Assembly: GCA_013368445.1 (NCBI GenBank)
Contig: JAACJO010000001.1
Coordinates: 2,976,001 to 3,040,000, forward strand
Length of the DNA: 64,000 nt
Source: Leucocoprinus leucothites
Lineage: Eukaryota; Basidiomycota; Agaricomycetes; Agaricales; Agaricaceae
Direction: 5' to 3'
Shown here: one piece after another, positions 49,389-60,242 of the stretch
Position numbering within the stretch: position 1 is the stretch's first letter
Layout: every line of letters begins with the position of its first letter
The notes under the pieces: generated by a model
The model's database searches: none
Seen by the model: only the letters and a program-made list of their open reading frames with translations
Told to the model about the DNA's origin: nothing
Translations under genes and position numbers: made by a program

Positions 49389-50310
49389 ATGGGACAATCT
49401 CGTGCGTTCTTGAGTTAACCCTCTTCGTATATTTCGGTTGAATGGCAATCACTAGCGTCGCAGTTCATGGAAGATATGGAAAAGCGTTCCAACTGTAAGC
49501 TAACGACTGCAACCTTCACGAATACTGCGACGCCAGCAATAAACTCTTCTCATAGTCACACAACCCGAGTTGGAACGGCTGAAGAAGCGCTTTATGAAGC
49601 TCGATAGGTACATACTCTCCTTTTACAATGCTGCTCTTCGACGCTGATCAGCTTTTTGCGCTCTGTAGTGATGGTTCAGGCTCAATCGATCGTGAAGAGT
49701 TTCTTCAAATACCTCAAATTGCCACCAACCCTCTCGCATCACGCATGATTGCCATTTTCGACGAAGAGTGCGCCTCACCTGTGACCACACTAAAATGTAT
49801 ATTTACGAGTCCCTGCTCTCTATAGTGGAGGAGGAACCGTTGACTTCCAGGAGTTTGTTGGGGGTTTAAGTGCCTTCAGCAGTCGCGGCGGGCGGGAAGA
49901 AAAGCTCAAATGTATGTCATATTTTTTTTTACTTGCTGATATCCTCTACAAAATTCCGGATATAGTTGCCTTCAAGGTGTACGACGTGGACAGGGATGGC
50001 TATATCTCTAATGGAGAGCTGTTCTTGGTTCTCAAGATGATGGTGGGAAACAACCTCAAGGTTTGGCCCCTGAATCATTCCCCGAAACGAGTTCTCATGA
50101 ATGTTGAGTAGGATCAGCAGCTGCAACAAATTGTTGACAAGACCATCATGGAGGCCGACCAAGACGGCGATGGAAAGCTCAGCTTCGAGGAGTTCTCCCA
50201 GACGGTGTCGAACACGGTACGTAGCTCCCATCAATCAACTAACGCGAGCTTTAACTGTCCCAAAAATACAGGACATCGTCAAGCAAATGACCTTGGAAGA
50301 TCTATTCTGA
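49389..50310 (+). CDS. CNB1: Calcineurin regulatory subunit B
   Basis: Regulatory, Ca2+-binding subunit of the phosphatase calcineurin, acting in Ca2+ stress signalling. Exons: 49389-49401, 49456-49494, 49556-49607, from 49669 on, and later ones to TGA at 50308-50310. The protein begins MGQS with Gly2 available for N-myristoylation. The four EF-hand loops are [12 protein letters not shown], the [10 protein letters not shown] loop, [12 protein letters not shown] and [12 protein letters not shown], each with Asp/Glu ligands in place. The linker [19 protein letters not shown], the [19 protein letters not shown] segment and the C-terminal [12 protein letters not shown] match the family at its usual length. 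Six or so introns are 55-65 nt. Identity is certain; later exon boundaries are approximate. Confidence 0.97.
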
Positions 50311-50690
50311 TTAGATCATATATCTGCCCTTCTTTTGCCCTCATCTCACTCTAGCGGTATGATAGTCGTCCCTATCACATCCCCGCCGGCACACCTCTAC
50401 TCGTATACACGCAACGACCAGCTTCCATGTTATGATCCGCTCTGTGCTTATAGCATTTCACTTTTACTCTGTTGTCTTCTCGCAGCTTATCGGTTTCTAT
50501 TCGGTCGCTTTCTGTAGGTTCTGTAATCATATCGCAATATACAATATCCTTAAAGCTTTTCAAAACACACGTTCCAAGTTCGCGGAGGAGCTCCAGACTA
50601 AACGTGCTCTGGAAATATAGAGATTACCACTTTTCGAAGCCAAGTTGGGTTGATTGATGCCCCTTCGAGTCTGGGGCAGCGGAAATGCAT

Positions 50691-50699
50691 CCTATAGAC
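50691..50699 (+). repeat. Target-site duplication, left copy (CCTATAGAC)
   Basis: The 9-bp sequence CCTATAGAC precedes the left terminal inverted repeat and is repeated exactly at 58709-58717 after the right one. Confidence 0.9.
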
Positions 50700-50887
50700 C
50701 AGACTCCTTCCCAGTCACGGGACGCTTTCTACAAGCCGGCGTTGATCCGGTTCTCACGAACTCGTCAACTGCTAACGCGTCCCGACGACTGGCACAAACG
50801 CACATTGTTCGTGTTTGGCTACACCTTCCCCTCCTTCGTAAGCGGCGCCTTCCCGCGCCCGTAATTACCAAATTCAGTAGTACCGTC
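50700..50887 (+). repeat. Left terminal inverted repeat (188 bp)
   Basis: Exact reverse complement of 58521-58708 except two positions: G/A in AGCGGCGCC versus AGCAGCGCC, and A/G in GTAATTACC versus GTAGTTACC. It contains about 20 CpG sites, nearly all preserved. Confidence 0.92.
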
Positions 50888-51019
50888 GGGACGGGTCTAG
50901 TTGCTTGTGGATAATTAGATCGAACAATGGTCATACACCATGACCAAAAACACAGGGACAAAAACTGAGTCACTCATAGTCTACTATAACATGCAGTCAG
51001 TCAAGGAGTAACCATATCA

Positions 51020-51704
51020 CCTAATGACCACTTATTCCCCTCTTTCACGAGTTCTTGCTGTTCTCCAAGGTACACAACAACTTGATGTAACCCATTGTAT
51101 GATAAACTCAATGTGAGGTATTTCCAAGCCCTGTACATACTTAAGGTAAGTGATACTATAACTTCACGGGCTTGAGATCTCACCATGCCAGCGGCATCTG
51201 TGCAGATCAGACCCCATATCCGCCCATCGCAAAGCTTCTATTGCCTCGGCTCGGAATTCATCGCTCATTCCTACATGTCACCAGACTATGGTTTCCTTTT
51301 TGCACCTTATCCTCTGGTAAGCCCTTCCAAAGCTGCTGTGTGATTTGCTCGGTATCTGATTGACTCTTGGTGAATACCATGAACTTTGGTGGTTTGACTC
51401 CACTGTCTACTAGTAGAGCCAAAACGCGACGCGGGTCAAGCAAACCCACAGCCGAAAGCCGAATTCTTCATTTCTTCAACCATAAGGTAAATATTTTCAC
51501 GATTGTTTGAACAACAAATTATTGTATTGACCCCCTTCATCTGTAGTTTGGTTTTGCGTATTCTGGCCGGAACTTGGCTCCCCATTGCGATACGCAATGA
51601 TCTTCATCTATCGATGCATTGAACAACTTTTCCCAAAATCTCTTGCTTTGCCAAAGCTTTTGGAATCATTCATCATTAAGGATCTCTCCTGTGCTGATAA
51701 TAGT
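51020..51704 (-). pseudogene. RecQ-type helicase relic, C-terminal part
   Basis: The minus strand continues the helicase interrupted by the LTR element. After the insertion point comes ISTGEILNDE-stop-FQKLW, then SIDEDHCVSQWGAKFRPEY. That is the RecQ motif II/aromatic loop region, with DEDH in place of the usual DEAH. Then follow GLLDPRRVLALLVDSGVKPPKF and MVFTKSQSDTEQITQQLW of the second RecA domain, then EAIEALR with a frameshift into GLICTDAAGM, then a GLEIPHIEFIIQWV segment after an intron. Stops at 51666-51668 and elsewhere break the frame. The stop at 51666 is a TGA where the family has Arg, one CpG transition away from CGA. Confidence 0.75.
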
Positions 51705-52078
51705 TGTTGAATCACATGCACGTTTATATGCTGCTACGTTTGTGTTCACTCTCAATTATGACATATGCATTCTATTATTAGATACCATTATGTTTACGCA
51801 CCGATACTTCGTGCGGACTATACATGTTTTACTATACGTTTTACTTGTACCCTTTACCACCTTGAAACAATGGTGTAATACTCTCTTTATAGTAGAAATT
51901 ATTTGAACTCTTTAGTATAAATACCTTGTATTTTCCTCGATATTCTACAGTCAATTCTACATTCTCAGTCGCAACTACTACCTCAATCTTACTCCCATAA
52001 CAGACTAACTGCCTAGTAAAGTGAGTACTGACCTCGTCGTCTACCTTCACCGCTACGCTCCCCATTGCTGCTTTGACA
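51705..52078 (+). repeat. Left LTR (374 bp)
   Basis: Same length as the right LTR and 363 of 374 positions identical. It contains a TATA box (TATAAATA at 51916-51923), the likely promoter of the element. Confidence 0.97.
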
Positions 52079-52090
52079 GGTTATGGGCCC
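52079..52090 (+). promoter_or_regulatory. Primer-binding site complementary to the initiator tRNA-Met anticodon region
   Basis: GGTTATGGGCCC lies immediately after the left LTR. It is the reverse complement of GGGCCCATAACC, the anticodon stem-loop (CAU) of initiator tRNA-Met with C at position 33. With U33, as in many fungi, one G-U pair would form. It does not match a tRNA 3' end, so priming from a half tRNA, as known for Drosophila copia, is inferred. Confidence 0.7.
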
Positions 52091-52337
52091 CGATCACTAG
52101 CTCGATATTGCACTAGCTGACTAGCTCGCTGTGCTTGATGTTTGAGAAGGACTAGATCGACCTGTTATGGGAAGGCCGCTTCCTAGCGCCACTGCTGTAC
52201 CTTGTGAAGGGCCCAGCATCCCTTCTCATTTCTGTGTCTTACCCTAGCCCTTAGGTGATTTGGGTTCGAAACCTTGCTTGATTAGTGCATCACTGCTGCT
52301 TCTAATGAACAACATTGACTGACGACTTCTTTTTAGA

Positions 52338-55300
52338 ATGTCTTCTATCAACAATGGAGCTTCTCGTGTCCCCGTCCTTCAAGGCCCCCAGAACTACCAG
52401 TTTTGGTCCATGAGGATGCAGGGCTTCCTCTCTATGATCACGACCCCTGGAACCCCTCTTACGGGTTGGACTGTTACAAACGGCATGGTCCCTCCACTCC
52501 CACCTCTTGTCACTCTAGTAATGGACACTGACAATAATGTTACGAATGCCGCAGAAGCCGCTGCTTCTCATGCGCTTCATACAGAGGAAGAACGTCGAAG
52601 GAACTTCTTAGAACAATCTGCAATTGGCATGCTTATCCAAGCTGTCCCAGATTCCATGCTCCACCTGATTGTCCAAGGAGATCCCGCTACTATCTGGGAT
52701 GAACTCCGACGCCTTTACGGCACCCAAGGTCCTGCATCAGTATATGGCGACTTTGTTCGCGCTGTCTCCTGGTCTCTCCCTGGAAACATGGATCTGGCTC
52801 AGTCCATCGCTGAGCTCGAATCTCTATTCACTCGGATCGAAGGCATGACCACGCGACTTCCCAAGGTGATCCGTGCCATGATTCTGCTTCACGCTGTCCT
52901 GCAAGGGATGGAAACCTTAGTGCAGTCTATCCTTGCGAACCAAACGCAAATGTCCCAACTCACATGGGATCTGGTCCATAGCGCCATCCAGGCTGCTTGG
53001 TCCCAGAAGATGACTGCTTCCGCTTCTCGCGCCAGCCGCTCCAACGGCCAATGGCAGCAGAACTGGAACCCCGGCAATCAACAACGCCAGGGGCAAGGAC
53101 AACAACAAGGGCCATTTCAATCACAGCCCCAGCAGCAGCCTCAGCAGCAGCAGCCTCCTAATCAAGGCGCTGGCCAGAAGCCTGGTAACCCCCAATCTGG
53201 CAATCCCGGCGGAGATGGCAAAAAAGGAAAATGAGGTAAGAAAGGAGGCAAAAAAGGCAAGGGCGCTGCTAATGAAGCTGCGACCAATGCCGACACCTCC
53301 AACTCCTCTGGAGTCACCACCGTCACTCCTCAATATGGCGCTTCCAGTGCCATCGGTTTCGCTGCCCCCGCTATTGCTAACCGTCCTCTCCTCGCGAACC
53401 GGATTGCCTCGCTGGCAGAACTGGCTAACGCAAGCCCTTCGTCATCCACATGCCACCTTGTTGCAGAAGCGCGAAAGAATACACCGCGGCTTCAGGAGCG
53501 AATCTCCGAATCTCCTCAGTCCGAGGGATATCGTCGCAGAAGCTCGCAAGCTACCAAGAATAAAGTGCTAAAAATTTGGGATGAAAGGCTCGCCGACCTC
53601 GCGGTCAAAGCCAAAACGACGGGCTCCATCATTGAGGAAATTCCTTATTATGGAGGAGATATGGATGAATGCCCACCGTCGCCGAGGATGACACCTCCGG
53701 CTGATCCGATGCTCGAATCCGACTCCGAGGGGGAGGATTCTGACGGGTGGACTTCTGGGTTGTGGACAACGCAAGTCTTTTCTTCTATCTCTGATTGGAT
53801 TAACACTAATACGGTGATGCCACAGCATGACCGAGAAGGGGCCTGTTGCCCAACTCGAGCCCGCTCCCATGTGAGTGCTCCTGGCCACGCTGAACATTTT
53901 CGCGGACTAGTTACGTCGTCTCCGGCTCCTGTATATACCTCTTTTGTATCGCGCACTATTTCGGTCGCCCCTGTGGGGCTTTTATTAAACTGTGATTTGA
54001 CCTCCGTGCCGCGCTGTGTAAATCTATCTAAGTGTGAGAAAGCTTTATGTTGCCACTGTAAGGGAAAGAAAGCGCCTTCACGGGCTGCTTCTTGGATTCT
54101 TGATTCGGGTGCTTCCGCACATTTCACACCCTATTTAGACGATTTTTCTACAATCGAAATGGGAAAATTTGGTGAAATTCAGACAGCTAACAAGAACGCT
54201 CCCCTATTCATATCGGGTTGAGGCACTGTCTTGATCAAACACGAGATCCATGATAATGGAAAAACGATCACTGCGACGACTTCATTGTCTCCTGTGTTCT
54301 ATGTAAAGGGTATGCACAATCGCCTCATGTCTGCCGGTTAACTCTTGGAATCCAGGTTGCGCAGCAAGGCTGATAAACATGGTACAACTTTTCGGGATGA
54401 GTCAGGCAATGCTGTCTTGTCAGTGGCTCCTCGCTCTGAGTGGCAGCCTACGCTACAAACGGTAAAATGTCGAATTGTACATTCGAATGCTTCGAGCCAC
54501 GTTGCTCAGCATCCTGACTATAATACCTGGCATCAACATTTAGGACATCCGTCTAATTGCGTGTTGAGCAAAACTACCAACTCCATGTTGAATGGACCTC
54601 AGGTTTCAATTCCCGATCATTCGCGCCCCTGTCCAGGCTGCATGAAAGGGAAGATGCACCAGAAACCCTTTAACGATAACCCAATTCAAGCAAAAGAAGC
54701 CTTTGAGCATGTTCACAGTGATCTCTTTGAGCTCCCCATCGTATCTTATCACAAGTATAAATGGGTCATGACCTTATTGGACAATTACTCCTCTTTTGCC
54801 CATGTGGTGCTTCTGCGATCAAAAGCTGAAGCAGCTCCCCGCATGGTTGAGCTTCTAACTTATGTTCAGAACCAATTTGGCAAATTGATTCGTCGATTTA
54901 CATCCGATCGAGGAGGAGAATTCGTAGCAGGTACTCTGCAAGATTATCTTAGGGTAAAAGGGATTGAGTTCACACTGAGTGCGCCCCGCGTCCATCAACA
55001 GAATGGGCGAGCAGAAAGATTGAATCGAACACTGCATGAGAAGGCGCAAGCCATGCGACTTCATGCGTGTCTTCCAGATTCATGGTGGGATTTCGCGATT
55101 AACACTGCAACCCATATCTACAATCGCACATCGATGAACTGCATCCAATGGAAAACTCCGTTTGAGTTAGTACATGGACATAAACCTGACATCAGTCACC
55201 TACGAGTATTCGGTTGTGCTGCATATGTGTTCCTTCTGGACGAAATGTGCCCGAATAAATTATCTGCGAAATCTGAACTGATGATCTTCGTTGGATATGA

Positions 55301-57653
55301 TCGGGAGAAGAATTACATCTTTCTCCGCCATACTCGAGGGAACGCTGAGTTTATCTCACCGACTGTCATCTTTGATGAAAAGATGTTCCCAAAATGTCCA
55401 GATCAAAAACCCGTGGTTTACCCTGAGCCGCCTCACACTGAGATTCCTCCAATCTCGACTATTCCGAATGTTCCAAATATAGACCACCCACCTGCACCTC
55501 GAGGAGGAGAGCCGCCTCGTGCGCCTTCACCTCGTGCTCCTCCACGCCCTAAAACACCTTCACCTCCTAGATCGCCAAGCCCACCTCTTTCTTACGCTGA
55601 TCCGGAAGATCGCGATCTAAAAGAAGAGGAAGAAGAAGTTGAGTTACCTCCTTCTCCGGGACCTTCGTGAAAGGAACCTGGTCCACGTAAACGTGCTCGG
55701 TCTCCATCTCCACCCGAGGTACCGCCACCGCAACCTTTGGTCCAGGATGATCTTGATGCACTAGAACGGCTCGACCGCTGGGTCACCGAACGTGAAAATA
55801 GCCGTCCTAGGCGAAATGTTCAACCTCCGAACAGACCAGGAAATGTGTATGGTGATAGGAGCGACCCTCTTGATGTCATCCGACGATATAGGGAACTCAA
55901 CCCTAACTTACCATGCAATTGTGCCCAATATCGACCTATTCCTGGAGCAATTTCCAATGAGGAAGCTCAGAACAGATTACAAAATTGGAATATCCCTCAC
56001 CCGGATAGTAGTATCGACAATAAACTGTCATCTACCGATTTTGCGAAGTTTGTGAAGGAAGGGGGGGTAAAATTAGTTGATTTCCTTCTCGCACAACGCG
56101 CCAATGGGCCTGTTCCCGAACAGTTTCGAGATATCGCGAATTTAGACCCTGATACTCAAACCAAATGGCAAAAAGCGATGCTTGAGGAATTAGACGCACT
56201 TCATAAGCGAGGTGTATACGAGCTCGTTGATCTCCCAAAAGGAAGGAGAGCTATTAAAAATAGATGGGTTTATAACATCAAGTCCGATAATCGCTATCGC
56301 TCTCACCTCGTTGCGAAAGGATTCTCCCAAATCGAGGGAATTGACTTCGATGAACTCTTTTCTCCAGTTGTCCAATATGAGACCGCGCACCTACTTCTTG
56401 GCATTGCAGCACTTGAGGACTTTGACCTTCACTCTGTTGACATCAAAACAGCCTATTTATATGGCAATCTGGATGAAGAGATCTATATGGAGCAGCCAGA
56501 AGGATTCCGACTTCCTGGCCATGAGAAGAAAGTCTGGAGATTACGCAAAGCGATCTACGGTCTAAAACAAGCTGGCTTATCTTGGTGGAAAGCACTCACT
56601 TCATCGATGCTGAAACTTGGATTCAAGCGCTGTAAATCCGACGCTGGCGTTTATCATTTTACACATCCCAAGACTGGCGAGCGTGTCTTTGCGGTCGTTT
56701 ATGTGGATAATGTCTTCTTTATAGGTAAAAAGAATTCCCTGCTCCTCTCTGAGTTGAAGCAAAAATTCATGACCACTTGGGAATGTCGTGACCAAGGTGA
56801 ACTTTCTGAGTTCCTAGGCATGAACATATCACGCAATCGAAAAGAGAGAAAACTCTATATAGATCAAGTGAAATACCTCGATAAGGTTCTTGAGAAGTTT
56901 GATATCCCTAAAGGTGCGAAATTTACACCGCTGCCATCCAGATTCGTCTTCAAACCCTATGTCGATAAGGTAGATCCTAAGTTTAGGACTCGTTACCAAC
57001 AATTAGTCGGATCGCTGATGTATCTTATGATCGGATCGAGACCTGACATATCATTCGCGGTTGTCAAACTCTCCCAGCAATCTGCTGCCCCTTCTAATGC
57101 ACACTTCCAGGCTGGACTCCATGTGCTGCAATATTTGCAATCAACATGCAATTATCAACTTGTTTTTGATGGAGCTTCTAATCAGGCCGTCATTGCTTGT
57201 TCCGATAGTGATTGGGCGCAAGACGGACAGTCTCGATGATCTGTCACAGGTAATTTTGTCACAATAGCGCGTGGACCTGTAAGCTGGCTTAGCCGCAAGC
57301 AGAAAACTGTTGCTTTGTCATCTACTGAAGCTGAGTATATGGCGCTATCTGATTGCAGCTGCCAGTTGATGTGGATTCGACAACTTCTCGAAGAGATAGG
57401 TTTTAAAATTCCTGCTCCGATTCTCTATGGTGATAATATCGGATCTATCTTCTGGAGCGAGAACCCTGTTCAAGAAAAACGCTCAAAGCATATTGATATA
57501 CAATACCACTATATACAAGATATCGTTGAAGAAGGTTCCGTCGAGTTGGAATTTATCGAGGGCTCAAACAATCCTGCCGATATTCTGACAAAAAACCTCG
57601 GTTCAATTCTCTTCAATAAATTTGTTTATTCTCTGGGTATCGAATTTCTTTAG
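52338..57653 (+). pseudogene. Copia gag-pol, one frame with five stops
   Basis: One frame of 1772 codons runs from 52338 to 57653 with no frameshift. Gag (52338-53234) is Copia-type (NYQFWSMRMQGFLSM) and ends in a Gln/Pro-rich tail; a CCHCKGKK remnant recalls a zinc knuckle. The protease has WILDSGASAHFT near 54100. The integrase has the H-x3-H and C-x2-C knuckle (HQHLGH, CPGC) and its D, D, E catalytic residues (HSDLFE, TSDRGGEF, NGRAERLNR). The reverse transcriptase (about 56170-57000) shows VDIKTAYL and the catalytic box as YVDN instead of YVDD. RNase H has CSDSDWA, TEAEY and YGDNIG. In-frame stops: 53232 TGA, 54219 TGA, 54339 TAA, 55668 TGA, 57237 TGA. The four TGA codons sit where Arg is plausible. 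Confidence 0.95.
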
Positions 57654-57718
57654 CGCTTTTATAGTCGCTTAAAATGAAGCGCTTTCGTAGTCGCTCAATT
57701 ATGCATCTCCCGCCATTT

Positions 57719-57732
57719 CGAGTGAGGAGGAG
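57719..57732 (+). other. Polypurine tract before the right LTR
   Basis: GAGTGAGGAGGAG abuts the right LTR. Just upstream lie two copies of AGCGCTTT-TAGTCGCT (57652-57669 and 57678-57695), a short direct repeat in the 3' untranslated part. Confidence 0.85.
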
Positions 57733-58106
57733 TGTTGAATCACGTGCGCGTTTATATGCTGCTACGTTCGTGTTCACTCTCAATTATGACATATGCATTC
57801 TATTATTAGATACCATTATGTTTACGCACCGATACTTCGTGCAGACTATACATGTTTTACTATACGTTTTACTTGTACCCTTTACCACCTTGAAACAATG
57901 GTGTAATACTCTCTTTATAGTAGAAATTATTCGAACTCTTTAGTATAAATACCTTGTATTTTCCTCGATATTCTACAGTCAATTCTACATTCTCAGTCAC
58001 AACTACTACCTCAATCTTACTCCCATAACAGACTAACTGCCTAGTAAAGTGAGTACTGACCTTGTCGTCTACCTTCACCACTATGCTCCCCGTTGCTGCT
58101 TCGACA
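57733..58106 (+). repeat. Right LTR (374 bp)
   Basis: Differs from the left LTR at 11 positions, all transitions at CpG. It is followed by the ATAGT target duplication at 58107-58111. Confidence 0.97.
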
Positions 58107-58506
58107 ATAGTGACTCAGTAGACACCGTTCTCTATATTCTAATTGTCCTTTAGGTCTATATCCCTCAAATTATGTCATTCTTCAAGATTTTTGAAAACCT
58201 CATCTGTACAGTTTTCCGGAAGCAGGTTGATTGCGTTGAACCCCAAGGGCTCTGACTCTTTCACATTTGGTCCCCAAGGATATTGAGCGCCGTTATGAGA
58301 AAGATAAAGTCATTTTCAATGTACAACAAAGGAATCCAGAATGTTAGAGTTTTGCCGGGCCCAGTGGCAGCAATTGTAAGAACATTTTCTCCTCTGAGCT
58401 GAGCCGGAGCATCGTGTATCTGATATATGCACGGTTTTCTGCCCAACTTCGCGATGACATCGCGACAAATTTGGTCTACAGGCGGTAGAGGATATTTAGA
58501 CGGCAT
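58107..58506 (-). pseudogene. RecQ-type helicase relic, N-terminal part
   Basis: Starts at ATG 58504-58506, only 14 bp inside the right inverted repeat. It reads LPPVDQICRDVIAKLGRKPCIYQI, the Walker A motif AATGPGKTLTFWIPLL and the motif Ia region ITALNILGDQ. A one-base frameshift near 58260 moves into NVKESEPLGFNAINL and PENCTDEVFKNLEE, then a stop. The LTR element follows on the minus strand at 58106. Together with 51020-51704 this is a helicase core of about 400 residues, shorter than cellular RecQ proteins. Confidence 0.78.
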
Positions 58507-58520
58507 TGTAAGGCATTTGG

Positions 58521-58708
58521 GACGGTACTACTGAATTTGGTAACTACGGGCGCGGGAAGGCGCTGCTTACGAAGGAGGGGAAGGTGTAGCCAAACACGAA
58601 CAATGTGCGTTTGTGCCAGTCGTCGGGACGCGTTAGCAGTTGACGAGTTCGTGAGAACCGGATCAACGCCGGCTTGTAGAAAGCGTCCCGTGACTGGGAA
58701 GGAGTCTG
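58521..58708 (-). repeat. Right terminal inverted repeat (188 bp)
   Basis: Reverse complement of 50700-50887 with two differences. The CCTATAGAC target duplication follows at 58709-58717. Confidence 0.92.
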
Positions 58709-58717
58709 CCTATAGAC

Positions 58718-60242
58718 ATGTTATGGACTATATTCGCAACTTATCTTTCATGGCCTGTCTTTCCGAGCATATGCAAGAGCTCTTGTACCTTGCAAATCCT
58801 CCTGCTCCTTCAAGCCAGAACACGTTAATTATCAGATCAATTCCACGACAATCCTTCCACGGCGCTCACTGTTTCATGTTGACTCTTATATCTTATTACA
58901 GTATGTCAACAGCCAGGCCCACAGCCCAAAGGCCAAGGGCATTCTAATGATATAATGATAGGTGGCCTTTTCTATGGTTGCAACGCCAAGAGGTCAAGGA
59001 TCAGTGGACTGGACGCATAGGAAGTCGCGGGAAGTCACAGATCACGACCGGTCCCACCTGGTTGCAGTGATAAAATGGGGCGAATGTTGAATGTTGAGGG
59101 ATGGTGTGCGGTAACCTCGTTGACCAACGGGGTCGATGAACTGTGTGGATTTCAGATTCTATTGACTGGCCGATTGCTCGTCATTCTTGCATAACTCCTC
59201 CCAGCGCTGTTACGGTCGTTTACTGCCCTCCAAAGCATCGACCAACCCACATCCCTGGCCACTGAAGGACATAATCCTATTGAGGGTGACGAGTAGCAGG
59301 TTTCGAGTTGTTTCGAGTTGTCATCGTGAATCAAAGCCGCTCGTTGGTATGTCTTCTTTCTGGCTGAATCAAGGTTTTGGATCGAGCGAGCCACAGAGGG
59401 TCCTTGAAACTTCTCGACGACCTGTCATACATGTATATTGAATTGTCAGATCGTGATGCACCTTCAATGCCTCTTTTCAGCCATCAGTCATCCGCTTGCA
59501 ATGTCATGGCGAGGGTATTAATTAGCGCAGTCCCCTCCTTGATAGTTTCGATAGCATGACCCACTCATGCTAAGGGATTTCTTTCGTCGCCGAGCACTGC
59601 CGATACTGGTCATTGACACTGCCTGGTATGCAGTTTACTCCTGGAAGCCCCAATACATTTTCTGGACATTGAACAACTTTTGATACGCGCGCAGATCAGG
59701 ATCATGAAAATGCAGGTCATTCTATTGATATTCTACTTTATTTCAGCCTCTGATGGCAGATTGAGTCATCGCACGCGGAGCTTATCAAGGCTGTCATCGA
59801 GTTGGCAGCATCGCAGAATTCTCTCTAGAGAACTCGACAATCTTTCGCTTACTCTGAGAATAATAATATTCACAAAAAGAACAAACAATACGGAAGATGA
59901 GGGGGAGTCTGGACTGTCCCCGGCGCCAAATTGGAGTACCTCCTAACAGTGGCTTCTTGCCCCGTTTGGGCTAAGGCTGGGCATGCATATCAGCCCGGCT
60001 TGAACTAATGGGCACCCCCTGGCACCCCGCAGCGCCCCCGAGGTTTATAATTCACGGGTCCCTGAGCTCCTTGGCAGACCCTATTAGGACACATGGAGCA
60101 CAACCTCCATGGATGGTCCCTGAATTCTTGTATATAACACTCGATAAACTGTGACATAAATAACGTTTTCTCCTCTCACACACCTTGTGGCTACTCCTCC
60201 TGCCCTTCCCTTCTGGGTTGCTTATAAGTGCCCGTAGATACG
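58718..60242. other. Intergenic, no supported gene
   Basis: Short open frames only, none with family resemblance. The DNA directly right of the outer element (58718-58940) is open on the plus strand but does not connect to a recognisable frame on the left side of the insertion. Confidence 0.35.

Larger units (their letters stand above)
51705..58106 (+). mobile_element. Copia (Ty1/Copia) LTR retrotransposon, structurally complete
   Basis: The element is 6402 bp with two 374-bp LTRs (51705-52078, 57733-58106) that start TGTTGAATC and end ACA. It is flanked by the 5-bp target duplication ATAGT (51700-51704, 58107-58111). A primer-binding site follows the left LTR directly and a polypurine tract precedes the right LTR. 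One gag-pol frame lies between, in the order gag, protease, integrase, reverse transcriptase, RNase H, which is the Copia order. It inserted into the helicase relic of the outer DNA element. Five stops and an altered reverse transcriptase motif make it non-autonomous now. Confidence 0.97.
50700..58708. mobile_element. Mutator-like DNA element with helicase cargo, split by a Copia insertion
   Basis: The element is bounded by 188-bp inverted repeats (50700-50887 and 58521-58708, 186 of 188 positions identical, ends 5'-CAGACTCC) and flanked by a perfect 9-bp target duplication. Long repeats plus a 9-bp duplication are typical of Mutator-like elements. Without the nested LTR element and its 5-bp duplication it is 1602 bp. 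Its only content is a truncated RecQ-type helicase on the minus strand; no transposase is visible, so it is probably non-autonomous. Whether this is gene capture (Pack-MULE style) or a helicase-bearing element type is open. Academ-type elements also carry helicases but leave 3-4 bp duplications. Confidence 0.8.

Noticed and set aside
52250..52285. GGGTTCGAAACC resembling a tRNA T-arm inside the retrotransposon leader
   Set aside because: No matching cloverleaf around it; it lies between LTR and gag.
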